Assembly (NCBI RefSeq): GCF_009870125.1
Contig: NC_046680.1
Span: 8,680,001-8,744,000 of the forward strand
Source: Drosophila pseudoobscura
Lineage: Eukaryota > Arthropoda > Insecta > Diptera > Drosophilidae
Direction: 5' to 3'
Length of the DNA: 64,000 nt
Shown: piece by piece, positions 33,755 to 44,599 of the stretch
How positions within the stretch are numbered: the stretch's first letter is position 1
Layout of the letters: every line of letters begins with the position of its first letter
Notes under the pieces: generated by a model
Told to the model about the DNA's origin: nothing
Database searches by the model: none
Seen by the model: the letters and a program-made list of their open reading frames with translations, nothing else
Program-made: the position numbers and the translations under genes

Positions 33755-34800
33755 TTCCTTCTTTGTGATCACCATTTAATAAAAATATAAATGAAACTCA
33801 TTAATAATAAAATGCATAATAAATCAATTGAAAAATATAATAATGAAATAGAACTAAATAAAACAAAATAAATAGATTATAAAAAATACTAAAAAAACTA
33901 AAAATAATAAAGTGATATAAATAAATATAAATAAATAATTAATAAAATATAATAAAAACAAATAATAAAATATAATTAAATCAATTTAAATAAATAATCA
34001 AAGGAATAAATCAATAAACAAAAGTAAAATAAGTGAAAATAAAATAAAAATAAATTAATTTAAATATAAAAAAAAAAACAAAATTAAAAAAAAAACTAAA
34101 AATATAAAAAAACTAAATTATAAAATAAAAATAAATTCATTTAAATAAACACATTACAAAAAATACAAACAAATAACATAAATTAATCATAAATAATATA
34201 AAAATAACCACATTTAAATAAAAAAATAAGTAAATACATTTAATAAAAAAATACAAACAATTAAATATAAATTTAAATACAAATATGTAATATTTATATG
34301 TGTATAAATAATAAAACCCTAAAAAAAAATTGAATACACAACAAAAAAAAATAAATAATAAATAAAATAAACAATAAATAACAAAAGAAAAATAATAAGT
34401 ATTAGAATAAAATAAACAAATAAATTAAAAAATAATTAAATACACTTAATAAAAAAAATCCAATACTACAAAATACAAAAATAAATAAAGTAAATATATA
34501 TGTAAATAACAAAAATAAATAATAACATAATATTAAATGAAAATAAATAAATATAAAGAAAAAACTACACATTTAAATAAATAGGTACAGAAATAAAAAT
34601 AAATTTGAACAAGTAAATATTTGAAGAAAAATAAATTATTAATACAAGGGAAATAACTAAAACTAAATAAATAAACAAAAAAAAATATAAATATAAAAAT
34701 AAAAAATAAATAAATAACAATATAAAAATAAATAAATAATAAAATAAAAATGTATAAATAAGATAAAGGGAATCTAAAAAGAAAATCAAGTGAAAAGTGC
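33755..34800. other. Extremely AT-rich low-complexity block
   Basis: About 1 kb made almost wholly of A/T with AAATAAA, AATAAAAT and TAAATA words. It belongs to flanking module L and is matched by a much shorter version at 43560-43690 in module R, so it has expanded here or contracted there. Every ORF in it is a low-complexity artefact. Confidence 0.8.
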
Positions 34801-35165
34801 ATCTTGTGAGTGAAAGTCCGAACGAGTAAAAATAATGTTGAAAGGACTGGCAAGGAATACGAGGTGACACGAATTTACTATTTATTTTGTATTTTTTTGT
34901 ATGTGTTTGTGTGTGACTACCAACTACCAACAACAAACTACAAAAACATACTACAACAACAAACTACAACAGCGCAATAAAAGGAAACATCAAGTAATGT
35001 TCAGCGCTTCACAATATAATAATGGGAACAGGTGAGTGTTTCAATTTTTATTTACTCTGTTTACTGGCTTTTTCTTCATATTTCATTTTATTATTATATG
35101 TATATATTTCTTCACTTTTTGTATTTTCTCGTATTATCTCTTCGCTCCATTTTCATTTGATGTGT
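34785..35165. repeat. Flanking module L (direct repeat of 43805-44185)
   Basis: AAGTGAAAAGTGCAT, GAGTGAAAGTCCGA, AATGTTGAAAGGACTGGCAA and GGAATACGAGG, then ACTACCAAC/ACAACAAACTACA repeats, AATGTTCAGCGCTTCACAA and GGGAACAGGTGAGTGTTTC occur in the same order and spacing in module R, 9 kb to the right. The homology continues through a pyrimidine-rich intron-like stretch to about 35165. Confidence 0.8.
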
Positions 35166-35230
35166 CCCCTTTGTTGTTTTTGATCAGTGAATATGTTCTG
35201 GTGGAAAGGACAAAGAGGTGTTTCAGGTAA
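34997..35230 (+). CDS. Possible small spliced ORF in module L
   Basis: An ATG at 34997 begins MFSASQYNNGN and reaches a consensus donor (ACAG|GTGAGT) at 35031/35032. A pyrimidine-rich tract leads to a TGATCAG acceptor at 35187. Joining there continues SEYVLVERTKRCFR to a TAA at 35228-35230, about 25 residues in total. The first exon and donor are conserved in module R, but the second exon is not. It could equally be a non-coding spliced transcript. No function is recognisable. Confidence 0.25.
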
Positions 35231-35518
35231 CAGGCAAATGCATTTCAATTGGAAGCATCGGATGTTGTTTTCGATTATAGGGGATTCTTTTAGGAGTACC
35301 AACCATGCCTTATGAAATTTTGTGAACTTCACATTCACTTAATTTCTTTAAGATTTTATCAAACGAATTACATTAAACTGCCGAAGGGGATAAAAATCCG
35401 CGGAGGAGCATTCCAGCAAGCACGTGTCCCTCTAGTGTGCCCGATAAGTAGACGATTAAAACGATTTTAATCTAAATTGAACTTTTTTATATTGAAGAAT
35501 TTGATGGTAGAAATAATA
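35231..35518. other. Unique spacer before the satellite
   Basis: No gene is seen. It is mixed-composition DNA between module L and the first 25-bp repeat cluster, including a GC-richer patch at 35381-35440. Confidence 0.5.
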
Positions 35519-35840
35519 GTATTGAATATTGAAATTGCCAATCGATCCAAAATCAAACAAAAAAGGTATCCGCTGGATACAGGAGATGTTGTATCCGCTG
35601 GATAGAGGAGATATTGTATCCGCTGGATAGTGGAGATATTCTATCCGCTGGATACAGGAGATATTGTATCCGCTGGATACAGGAGATATTATATCCGCTG
35701 GATAGTGGAGATATTGTATCCGCTGGATACAGGAGTTTGCGATAGAAGCCCTCCCTATGCGATTCTCAAATGTGGCCTTCTCATAATGATTTTAATGGGA
35801 GAATTTGTAGTAGTAGATGCATGTGTACTGTTTGGAGTAT
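35519..35840. repeat. First higher-order unit of the 25-bp satellite
   Basis: ATTGAAATTGCCAATCGATC leader, about seven 25-bp monomers (GTATCCGCTGGATACAGGAG ATATT), then the spacer GCGATAGAAGCCCTCCCTAT...GTAGTAGATGCATGTGT up to TTTGGAGTATTG. It is an outlying and diverged member (GGATAG, GATGTT variants) of the array that resumes at 38030. Confidence 0.85.
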
Positions 35841-38026
35841 TGTATTCTCCATTGAGACACTGCATGCTTTTAAACGAATTTATTAAAAGATTCTCCATAG
35901 AGACATTGCAGGTTTTAAACGATTTTATTAAAAGATTCTCCATTGAGACACTGCATGTTTTTAAAAGATTTGATCAAAAGATTCTCAAATGAGACACTGC
36001 ATGTTTTTAAACGATTTTATCAAAAGATTCTCAAATGAGACACTGCATGATTTTAAACGATTTTATCAAAAGATTCTCCATTGAGACACTACATGTTTTT
36101 AAACGATTTTATCAAAAGATTCTCAAATGAGACACTGCATGTTTTTAAACGATTTTATCAAAAGATTCTCCATAGAGACACTGCATGGTTTTAAACGATT
36201 TTATCAAAAGATTCTCAAATGAGACACTGCATGTTTTTAAACGATTTTATCAAAAGATTCTCCATTGAGACACTACATGTTTTTAAAAGATTTTATCAAA
36301 AGATTCTCCATAGAGACACTGCATGGTTTTAAACGATTTTATCAAAAGATTCTCAAATGAGACACTGCATGATTTTAAACGATTTTATCAAAAGATTCTC
36401 CATTGAGACACTACATGTTTTTAAACGATTTTATCAAAAGATTCTCAAATGAGACACTGCATGTTTTTAAACGATTTTATCAAAAGATTCTCAAATGAGA
36501 CACTGCATGATTTTAAACGATTTTATTAAAAGATTCTCCATTGAGACACTGCATGGTTTTAAAAGATTTTATCAAAAGATTCTCAAATGAGACACTGCAT
36601 GTTTTTAAACGATTTTATCAAAAGATTCTCCATAGAGACACTGCATGGTTTTAAACGATTTTATCAAAAGATTCTCAAATGAGACACTGCATGTTTTTAA
36701 ACGATTTTATCAAAAGATTCTCCATAGAGACACTGCATGGTTTTAAACGATTTTATCAAAAGATTCTCAAATGAGACACTGCATGTTTTTAAACGATTTT
36801 ATCAAAAGATTCTCCATAGAGACACTGCATGTTTTTAAACGATTTTATCAAAAGATTCTCAAATGAGACACTGCATGTTTTTAAACGATTTTATCAAAAG
36901 ATTCTCCATAGAGACACTGCATGTTTTTAAAAGATTTTATCAAAAGATTCTCAAATGAGACACTGCATGTTTTTAAACGATTTTATCGAAAGATTCTCCA
37001 TAGAGACACTGCATGGTTTTAAACGATTTTATCAAAAGATTCTCAAATGAGACACTGCATGATTTTAAACGATTTTATCAAAAGATTCTCAAATGAGACA
37101 CTGCATGTTTTTAAACGATTTTATCAAAAGATTCTCAAATGAGACACTGCATGATTTTAAACGATTTTATCAAAAGATTCTCAGATGAGACACTGAATGT
37201 TTTTAAACGATTTTATCAAAATATTCTCAAATGAGACACTGCATGTTTTTAAACGATTTTATCAAAAGATTCTCAAATGAGACACTGCATGATTTTAAAC
37301 GATTTTATCAAAAGATTCTCAAATGAGACACTGCATGATTTTAAACGATTTTATCAAAAGATTCTCAAATGAGACACTGCATGTTTTTAAACGATTTTAT
37401 CAAAAGATTCTCAAATGAGACACTGCATGATTTTAAACGATTTTATCAAAAGATTCTCCATTGAGACACTGCATGTTTTTAAACGATTTTATCAAAAGAT
37501 TCTCAAATGAGACACTGCATGATTTTAAACGATTTTATCAAAAGATTCTCCATAGAGTCACAGCATGTTTTTAAACGATTTTATCAAAAGATTCTCCATT
37601 GAGACACTGCATGTTTTTAAACGATTTTATCAAAAGATTCTCAAATGAGACACTGCATGATTTTAAACGATTTTATCAAAAGATTCTCAAATGAGACACT
37701 GCATGATTTTAAACGATTTTATCAAAAGATTCTCCATAGAGTCACAGCATGTTTTTAAACGATTTTATCAAAAGATTCTCCATAGAGACACTGCATGGTT
37801 TTAAACGATTTTATCAAAAGATTCTCAAATGAGACACTGCATGATTTTAAACGATTTTATCAAAAGATTCTCAAATGAGACACTGCATGATTTTAAACGA
37901 TTTTATCAAAAGATTCTCAAATGAGACACTGCATGTTTTTAAACGATTTTATCAAAAGATTCTCAAATGAGACACTGCATGATTTTAAACGATTTTATCA
38001 AAAGATTCTCCATTGAGACACTGCAT
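35841..38026. repeat. 46-bp minisatellite array
   Basis: About 46-47 copies of a 46-base unit (GATTCTCAAATGAGACACTG CATGTTTTTAAACG ATTTTATCAAAA). Spacing is 46 bases by direct count (36026, 36072). Two sites vary: CTCAAATGAG versus CTCCATAGAG/CTCCATTGAG, and CATGTTTT/CATGATTT/CATGGTTT. The array sits inside a spacer of the 25-bp satellite, whose GCATGTGTA.TGTTTGGAGTATTG word is found on both sides of it. Confidence 0.95.
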
Positions 38027-41000
38027 GTGTAGTGTTTGGAGTATTGAAATTGCCAATCGATCCACAATCAACCACAAATGGTATCCGCTGGATACAGGAG
38101 ATGCTGTATCCCCTGGATACAGGAGATATTGTATCCGCTGGATAGTGGAGATATTGTATCCGCTGGATACAGGAGATATTATATCCGCTGGATACAGGAG
38201 ATATTGTATCCGCTGGATACTGGAGCTATTGTATCCGCTGGATACAGGAGATGCCGTATCCGCTGGATACAGGAGATGCCGTATCCGCTGGATACAGTAG
38301 TTTGCGATTGAAGCCCTCCCTATGCGATTCTCAAATGTGGCCTTCTCATAATGATTTTATTTGTAGAATTTGTAGTAGTAGATGCATGTGTAGTGTTTGG
38401 AGTATTGAAATTGCCAATCGATCCACAATCAACCACAAATGGTATCCGCTGGATACAGGAGATGCTGTATCCGCTGGATACTGGTGATATTGTATCCGCT
38501 GGATACAGGAGATGCCGTATCCGCTGGATACAGGAGATTTTGTATCCGCTGGATACACGAGTTTGCGATAGAAGCCCTCCGTTTGCGATTCTCAAATGTG
38601 GCCTTCTCATAATTGAAATTGCCAATCGATCCACAATCAACCACAAATGGTATCCGCTGGATACAGGAGATGCTATATCCGCTGGATACTGGAGATATTG
38701 TATCCGCTGGATACAGGAGATGCTGTATCCGCTGGATACTGGAGATATTGTATCCGCTGGATACACGAGTTTGCGATAGAAGCCCTCCGTTTGCGATTCT
38801 CAAATGTGGCCTTCTCATAATGATTTTATTTGTAGAATTTGTAGTAGTAGATGCATGTGTAGTGTTTGGAGTATTGAAATTGCCAATCGATCCACAATCA
38901 ACCACAAATGGTATCCGCTGGATACTGGAGATATTGTATCCGCTGGATACCGGAGATGCCGTATCCGCTGGATACAGGAGATTTTGTATCCGCTGGATAC
39001 ACGAGTTTGCGATAGAAGCCCTCCCTATGCGATTCTCAAATGTGGCCTTCTCATAATGATTTTATTTGTAGAATTTGTAGTAGTAGATGCATGTGTAGTG
39101 TTTGGAGTATTGAAATTGCCAATCGATCCACAATCAACCACAAATGGTATCCGCTGGATACTGGAGATATTGTATCCGCTGGATACCGGAGATGCCGTAT
39201 CCGCTGGATACAGGAGATTTTGTATCCGCTGGATACACGAGTTTGCGATAGAAGCCCTCCGTTTGCGATTCTCAAATGTGGCCTTCTCATAATGATTTTA
39301 TTTGTAGAATTTGTAGTAGTAGATGCATGTGTAGTGTTTGGAGTATTGAAATTGCCAATCGATCCACAATCAACCACAAATGGTATCCGCTGGATACAGG
39401 AGATGCTGTATCCGCTGGATACTGGTGATATTGTATCCGCTGGATACAGGAGATGCCGTATCCGCTGGATACAGGAGATTTTGTATCCGCTGGATACACG
39501 AGTTTGCGATAGAAGCCCTCCGTTTGCGATTCTCAAATGTGGCCTTCTCATAATTGAAATTGCCAATCGATCCACAATCAACCACAAATGGTATCCGCTG
39601 GATACAGGAGATGCTATATCCGCTGGATACTGGAGATATTGTATCCGCTGGATACAGGAGATGCTGTATCCGCTGGATACTGGAGATATTGTATCCGCTG
39701 GATACAGGAGATTTTGTATCCGCTGGATACAGGAGTTTGCGATAGAAGCCCTCCCTATGCGATTCTCAAATGTGGCCTTCTCATAATGATTTTATTTGTA
39801 GAATTTGTAGTAGTAGATGCATGTGTAGTGTTTGGAGTATTGAAATTGCCAATCGATCCACAATCAACCACAAATGGTATCCGCTGGATACAGGAGATGC
39901 TGTATCCGCTGGATACTGGTGATATTGTATCCGCTGGATACCGGAGATGCCGTATCCGCTGGATACAGGAGATTTTGTATCCGCTGGATACACGAGTTTG
40001 CGATAGAAGCCCTCCGTTTGCGATTCTCAAATGTGGCCTTCTCATAATGATTTTATTTGTAGAATTTGTAGTAGTAGATGCATGTGTAGTGTTTGGAGTA
40101 TTGAAATTGCCAATCGATCCACAATCAACCACAAATGGTATCCGCTGGATACAGGAGATGCTGTATCCGCTGGATACTGGTGATATTGTATCCGCTGGAT
40201 ACAGGAGATGCCGTATCCGCTGGATACAGGAGATTTTGTATCCGCTGGATACACGAGTTTGCGATAGAAGCCCTCCGTTTGCGATTCTCAAATGTGGCCT
40301 TCTCATAATGATTTTATTTGTAGAATTTGTAGTAGTAGATGCATGTGTAGTGTTTGGAGTATTGAAATTGCCAATCGATCCACAATCAACCACAAATGGT
40401 ATCCGCTGGATACTGGAGATATTGTATCCGCTGGATACCGGAGATGCCGTATCCGCTGGATACAGGAGATTTTGTATCCGCTGGATACACGAGTTTGCGA
40501 TAGAAGCCCTCCCTATGCGATTCTCAAATGTGGCCTTCTCATAATGATTTTATTTGTAGAATTTGTAGTAGTAGATGCATGTGTAGTGTTTGGAGTATTG
40601 AAATTGCCAATCGATCCACAATCAACCACAAATGGTATCCGCTGGATACAGGAGATGCTGTATCCGCTGGATACTGGTGATATTGTATCCGCTGGATACA
40701 GGAGATGCCGTATCCGCTGGATACAGGAGATTTTGTATCCGCTGGATACACGAGTTTGCGATAGAAGCCCTCCGTTTGCGATTCTCAAATGTGGCCTTCT
40801 CATAATGATTTTATTTGTAGAATTTGTAGTAGTAGATGCATGTGTAGTGTTTGGAGTATTGAAATTGCCAATCGATCCACAATCAACCACAAATGGTATC
40901 CGCTGGATACTGGAGATATTGTATCCGCTGGATACCGGAGATGCCGTATCCGCTGGATACAGGAGATTTTGTATCCGCTGGATACACGAGTTTGCGATAG

Positions 41001-43500
41001 AAGCCCTCCCTATGCGATTCTCAAATGTGGCCTTCTCATAATGATTTTATTTGTAGAATTTGTAGTAGTAGATGCATGTGTAGTGTTTGGAGTATTGAAA
41101 TTGCCAATCGATCCACAATCAACCACAAATGGTATCCGCTGGATACAGGAGATGCTGTATCCGCTGGATACTGGTGATATTGTATCCGCTGGATACAGGA
41201 GATGCCGTATCCGCTGGATACAGGAGATTTTGTATCCGCTGGATACACGAGTTTGCGATAGAAGCCCTCCGTTTGCGATTCTCAAATGTGGCCTTCTCAT
41301 AATGATTTTATTTGTAGAATTTGTAGTAGTAGATGCATGTGTAGTGTTTGGAGTATTGAAATTGCCAATCGATCCACAATCAACCACAAATGGTATCCGC
41401 TGGATACTGGAGATATTGTATCCGCTGGATACCGGAGATGCCGTATCCGCTGGATACAGGAGATTTTGTATCCGCTGGATACACGAGTTTGCGATAGAAG
41501 CCCTCCCTATGCGATTCTCAAATGTGGCCTTCTCATAATGATTTTATTTGTAGAATTTGTAGTAGTAGATGCATGTGTAGTGTTTGGAGTATTGAAATTG
41601 CCAATCGATCCACAATCAACCACAAATGGTATCCGCTGGATACTGGAGATATTGTATCCGCTGGATACAGGAGATGCTGTATCCGCTGGATACTGGAGAT
41701 ATTGTATCCGCTGGATACAGGAGATGCCGTATCCGCTGGATACAGGAGATGCCGTATCCGCTGGATACAGGAGTTTGCGATAGAAGCCCTCCCTATGCGA
41801 TTCTCAAATGTGGCCTTCTCATAATGATTTTATTTGTAGAATTTGTAGTAGTAGATGCATGTGTAGTGTTTGGAGTATTGAAATTGCCAATCGATCCACA
41901 ATCAACCACAAATGGTATTCGCTGGATACTGGAGATATTGTATCCGCTGGATACCGGAGATATTGTATCCGCTGGATACTGGAGATATTGTATCCGCTGG
42001 ATACAGGAGATGCCGTATCCGCTGGATACAGGAGATTTTGTATCCGCTGGATACACGAGTTTGCGATAGAAGCCCTCCGTTTGCGATTCTCAAATGTGGT
42101 CTTCTCATAATGATTTTATTTGTCGAATTTGTAGTAGTAGATGCATGTGTAGTGTTTGGAGTATTGAAATTGCCAATCGATCCACAATCAACCACAAATG
42201 TTATCCGCTGGATACTGGAGATATTGTATCCGCTGGATACTGGAGATATTGTATCCGCTGGATACTGGAGATATTGTATCCGCTGGATACTGGAGATATT
42301 GTATCCGCTGGATACAGGAGTTTGCGATAGAAGCCCTCCGTTTGCGATTCTCAAATGTGGTCTTCTCATAATGATTTTATTTGTCGAATTTGTAGTAGTA
42401 GATGCATGTGTAGTGTTTGGAGTATTGAAATTGCCAATCGATCCACAATCAACCACAAATGGTATCCGCTGGATACAGGAGATGCTGTATCCGCTCGATA
42501 CTGGAGATATTGTATCCGCTGGATACAGGAGATGCCGTATCCGCTGGATACAGGAGATTTTGTATCCGCTGGATACAGGAGTTTGCGATAGAAGCCCTCC
42601 CTATGCGATTCTCAAATGTGGCCTTCTCATAATGATTTTATTTGTAGAATTTGTAGTAGTAGATGCATGTGTAGTGTTTGGAGTATTGAAATTGCCAATC
42701 GATCCACAATCAACCACAAATGTTATCCGCTGGATACTGGAGATATTGTATCCGCTGGATACTGGAGATATTGTATCCGCTGGATACTGGAGATATTGTA
42801 TCCGCTGGATACTGGAGATATTGTATCCGCTGGATACAGGAGATGCCGTATCCGCTGGATACAGGAGTTTGCGATAGAAGCCCTCCCAATGCGATTCTCA
42901 AATGTGGCCTTCTCATAATGATTTTATTTGTAGAATTTGTAGTAGTAGATGCATGTGTAGTGTTTGGAGTATTGAAATTGCCAATCGATCCACAATCAAC
43001 CACAAATGGTATCCGCTTGATACAGGAGATATTGTATCCGCTGGATACAGGAGAAATTGTATCCGCTGGATACTGGAGATATTGTATCCGCTGGATACAG
43101 GAGTTTGCGATAGAAGCCCTCCCTATGCGATTCTCAAATGTGGCCTTCTCATAATGATTTTATTTTTAGAATTTGTAGTAGTAGATGCATGTGTAGTGTT
43201 TGGAGTATTGAAATTGCCAATCGATCCACAATCAACCACAAATGGTATCCGCTGGATACAGGAGATTTTGTATCCGCTGGATACAGGAGTTTGCGATAGA
43301 AGCCCTCCCTATGCGATTCTCAAATGTGGCCTTCTCATAATGATTTTATTTGTAGAATTTGTAGTAGTAGATGCATGTGTAGTGTTTGGAGTATTGAAAT
43401 TGCCAATCGATCCACAATCAACCACAAATGGTATCCGCTGGATACAGGAGATGCTGTATCCCCTGGATACAGGAGATATTGTATCCGCTGGATACAGGAA
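38027..43500. repeat. Higher-order satellite built on a 25-bp palindromic monomer
   Basis: Each higher-order unit has a constant ~135-base spacer (GTTTGCGATAGAAGCCCTCC ... AATCAACCACAAATG) and four to six 25-bp monomers with the hairpin GTATCC-GCT-GGATAC. Unit lengths are therefore 236, 261 or 286 bases, differing by exactly one monomer. From about 39780 to 41530 a 261+236 = 497-base dimer recurs, which shows higher-order amplification. About 20 units and very roughly 90-100 monomers are present. Two units near 38604 and 39546 lack the middle of the spacer. Frames on both strands stay open for up to 321 codons (YPLDTGD/VSAGYRR/IRWIQEI), which follows from the monomer having no stop in any frame. 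Confidence 0.95.
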
Positions 43501-43524
43501 CTCAAATGAAGTGAGCGTGCGCTC

Positions 43525-44190
43525 GTTCTCTGTGATCCCATTTAAATCAAAATAGAAATGAAACACATTATTAATAAAATGAATAATAAATCAATTGAAA
43601 CAAAAATAAATAAAAATAAATAAATAATAATACAAATATGATAAAATAAAAATAAATAAATTAATTATAAATAAATATTAAACAATTGTTTAAAATGTAA
43701 ATTATGTATAAATTGAAATAACATGTGAAACAACACAACACCCACCCACCCAAAAGCACAAAAGTGTTCCAACGAAGCTTGAAATGTAAGCAAATGGCAA
43801 TCTAAATGGAAGTCAAGTGAAAAGTGCATTCTGTGAGTGAAAGTGCGAGTGAGTAAAAATAATGTTGAAAGGACTGGCAAGGAATACGAGGCGACACGAA
43901 GTTATTATTTATTTTTTTTAATGTTTTTGTGTTTGTGTGTGACTACCAACAACAAACTACAACAACGAACTACAACAACAAACTACAACAGCGTAATAAA
44001 AGGAAACGGAAAGTAATGTTCAGCGCTTCACAATTTACTAATGGGAACAGGTGAGTGTTTCAATTTTGATGTACTCTGTTTACTGCTTTTTTCTTCCTAT
44101 TTAATTTTATTATTATATTTATATATTTCTTCACTTTTTGTATTTTTTCTCGTATTTCCTCGTTTGACTCCTTTTCCATTAAATGTGTTT
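43525..44190. repeat. Flanking module R (direct repeat of module L)
   Basis: It begins right where the satellite ends, with TCTGTGATCCCATTTAAATC and GAAACACATTATTAATAAAA, matching 33758 onward in module L. It continues through the conserved AATGTTGAAAGGACTGGCAA and GGGAACAGGTGAGTGTTTC words. It differs from module L mainly by a much shorter AT-rich part and CACCCACCCACC in the middle. Both modules lie to the right of a tandem array. Confidence 0.8.
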
Positions 44191-44352
44191 TATTTTTTTT
44201 ATTTTGAATATAATATATTGAATATATTTTGAATATATATAATTGTTTTTAGGTCTTCAATTATACTGAAAACATCTTGGGCGTACCGTGGAAAGCATAT
44301 TCTGTACAATTCTCAAAAATGTCACATTCATATGCTGCGGGGGCCCTTTTAA
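44016..44352 (+). CDS. Possible small spliced gene in module R
   Basis: Exon 1 is 44016-44050 (MFSASQFTNGN, ending at ACAG|GTGAGT). The intron of 202 bases ends at TTGTTTTTAG. Exon 2 is 44253-44352 and continues RSSIILKTSWAYRGKHI then LYNSQKCHIHMLRGPF to a TAA, giving 44 residues. Supporting points are conservation of exon 1 with module L, consensus splice sites and phase agreement. Against it are the short length, no recognisable domain and no codon bias. A spliced non-coding transcript is equally possible. Confidence 0.3.
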
Positions 44353-44599
44353 GCTTTACTCGTAGTACTCAGTATTTTATCAAACGTATTGCTTCATGTA
44401 CATGCTCTGAAAATGTTCAGTTCCATCACCGCTGTAAACAGCTCAACCCAAGTCCACAGGTCCGCCAGAAACAAATAGCAGTCTTTTCGATAGTACACAT
44501 TCGTTTCTTATGAAATTCTAGATTTCCCTTAGAATTTCGAAGATGGAAATAAAACAAGTTTTGTATTTTTTACACATTTAAAGATACATTTAAAATGTT

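Noticed and set aside
32797-33768. 323-codon plus-strand ORF as a repetitive protein gene
   Set aside because: Openness follows from the 123 = 3 x 41 period; no promoter, no codon bias, and the minus strand is open to the same extent. Kept only as a repeat with a flag.
34533-34936. Phe/Tyr/Ile-rich ORFs suggesting membrane proteins
   Set aside because: Low-complexity AT DNA read as TTT/TAT/ATT codons; an artefact of composition.
38027-43500. CRISPR-like array
   Set aside because: Short palindromic repeats with intervening spacers resemble one at first sight. However, the spacers are copies of one another, the repeats adjoin in runs of four to six, and the genome is a fly's.
38013-43555. Long ORFs (up to 321 codons) in the 25-bp satellite on both strands
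   Set aside because: The 25-base monomer lacks stops in all three frames, so any run stays open and cycles through YPLDTGD, VSAGYRR and IRWIQEI. The overlapping ORFs on both strands and the absence of codon bias or start context argue against a protein.
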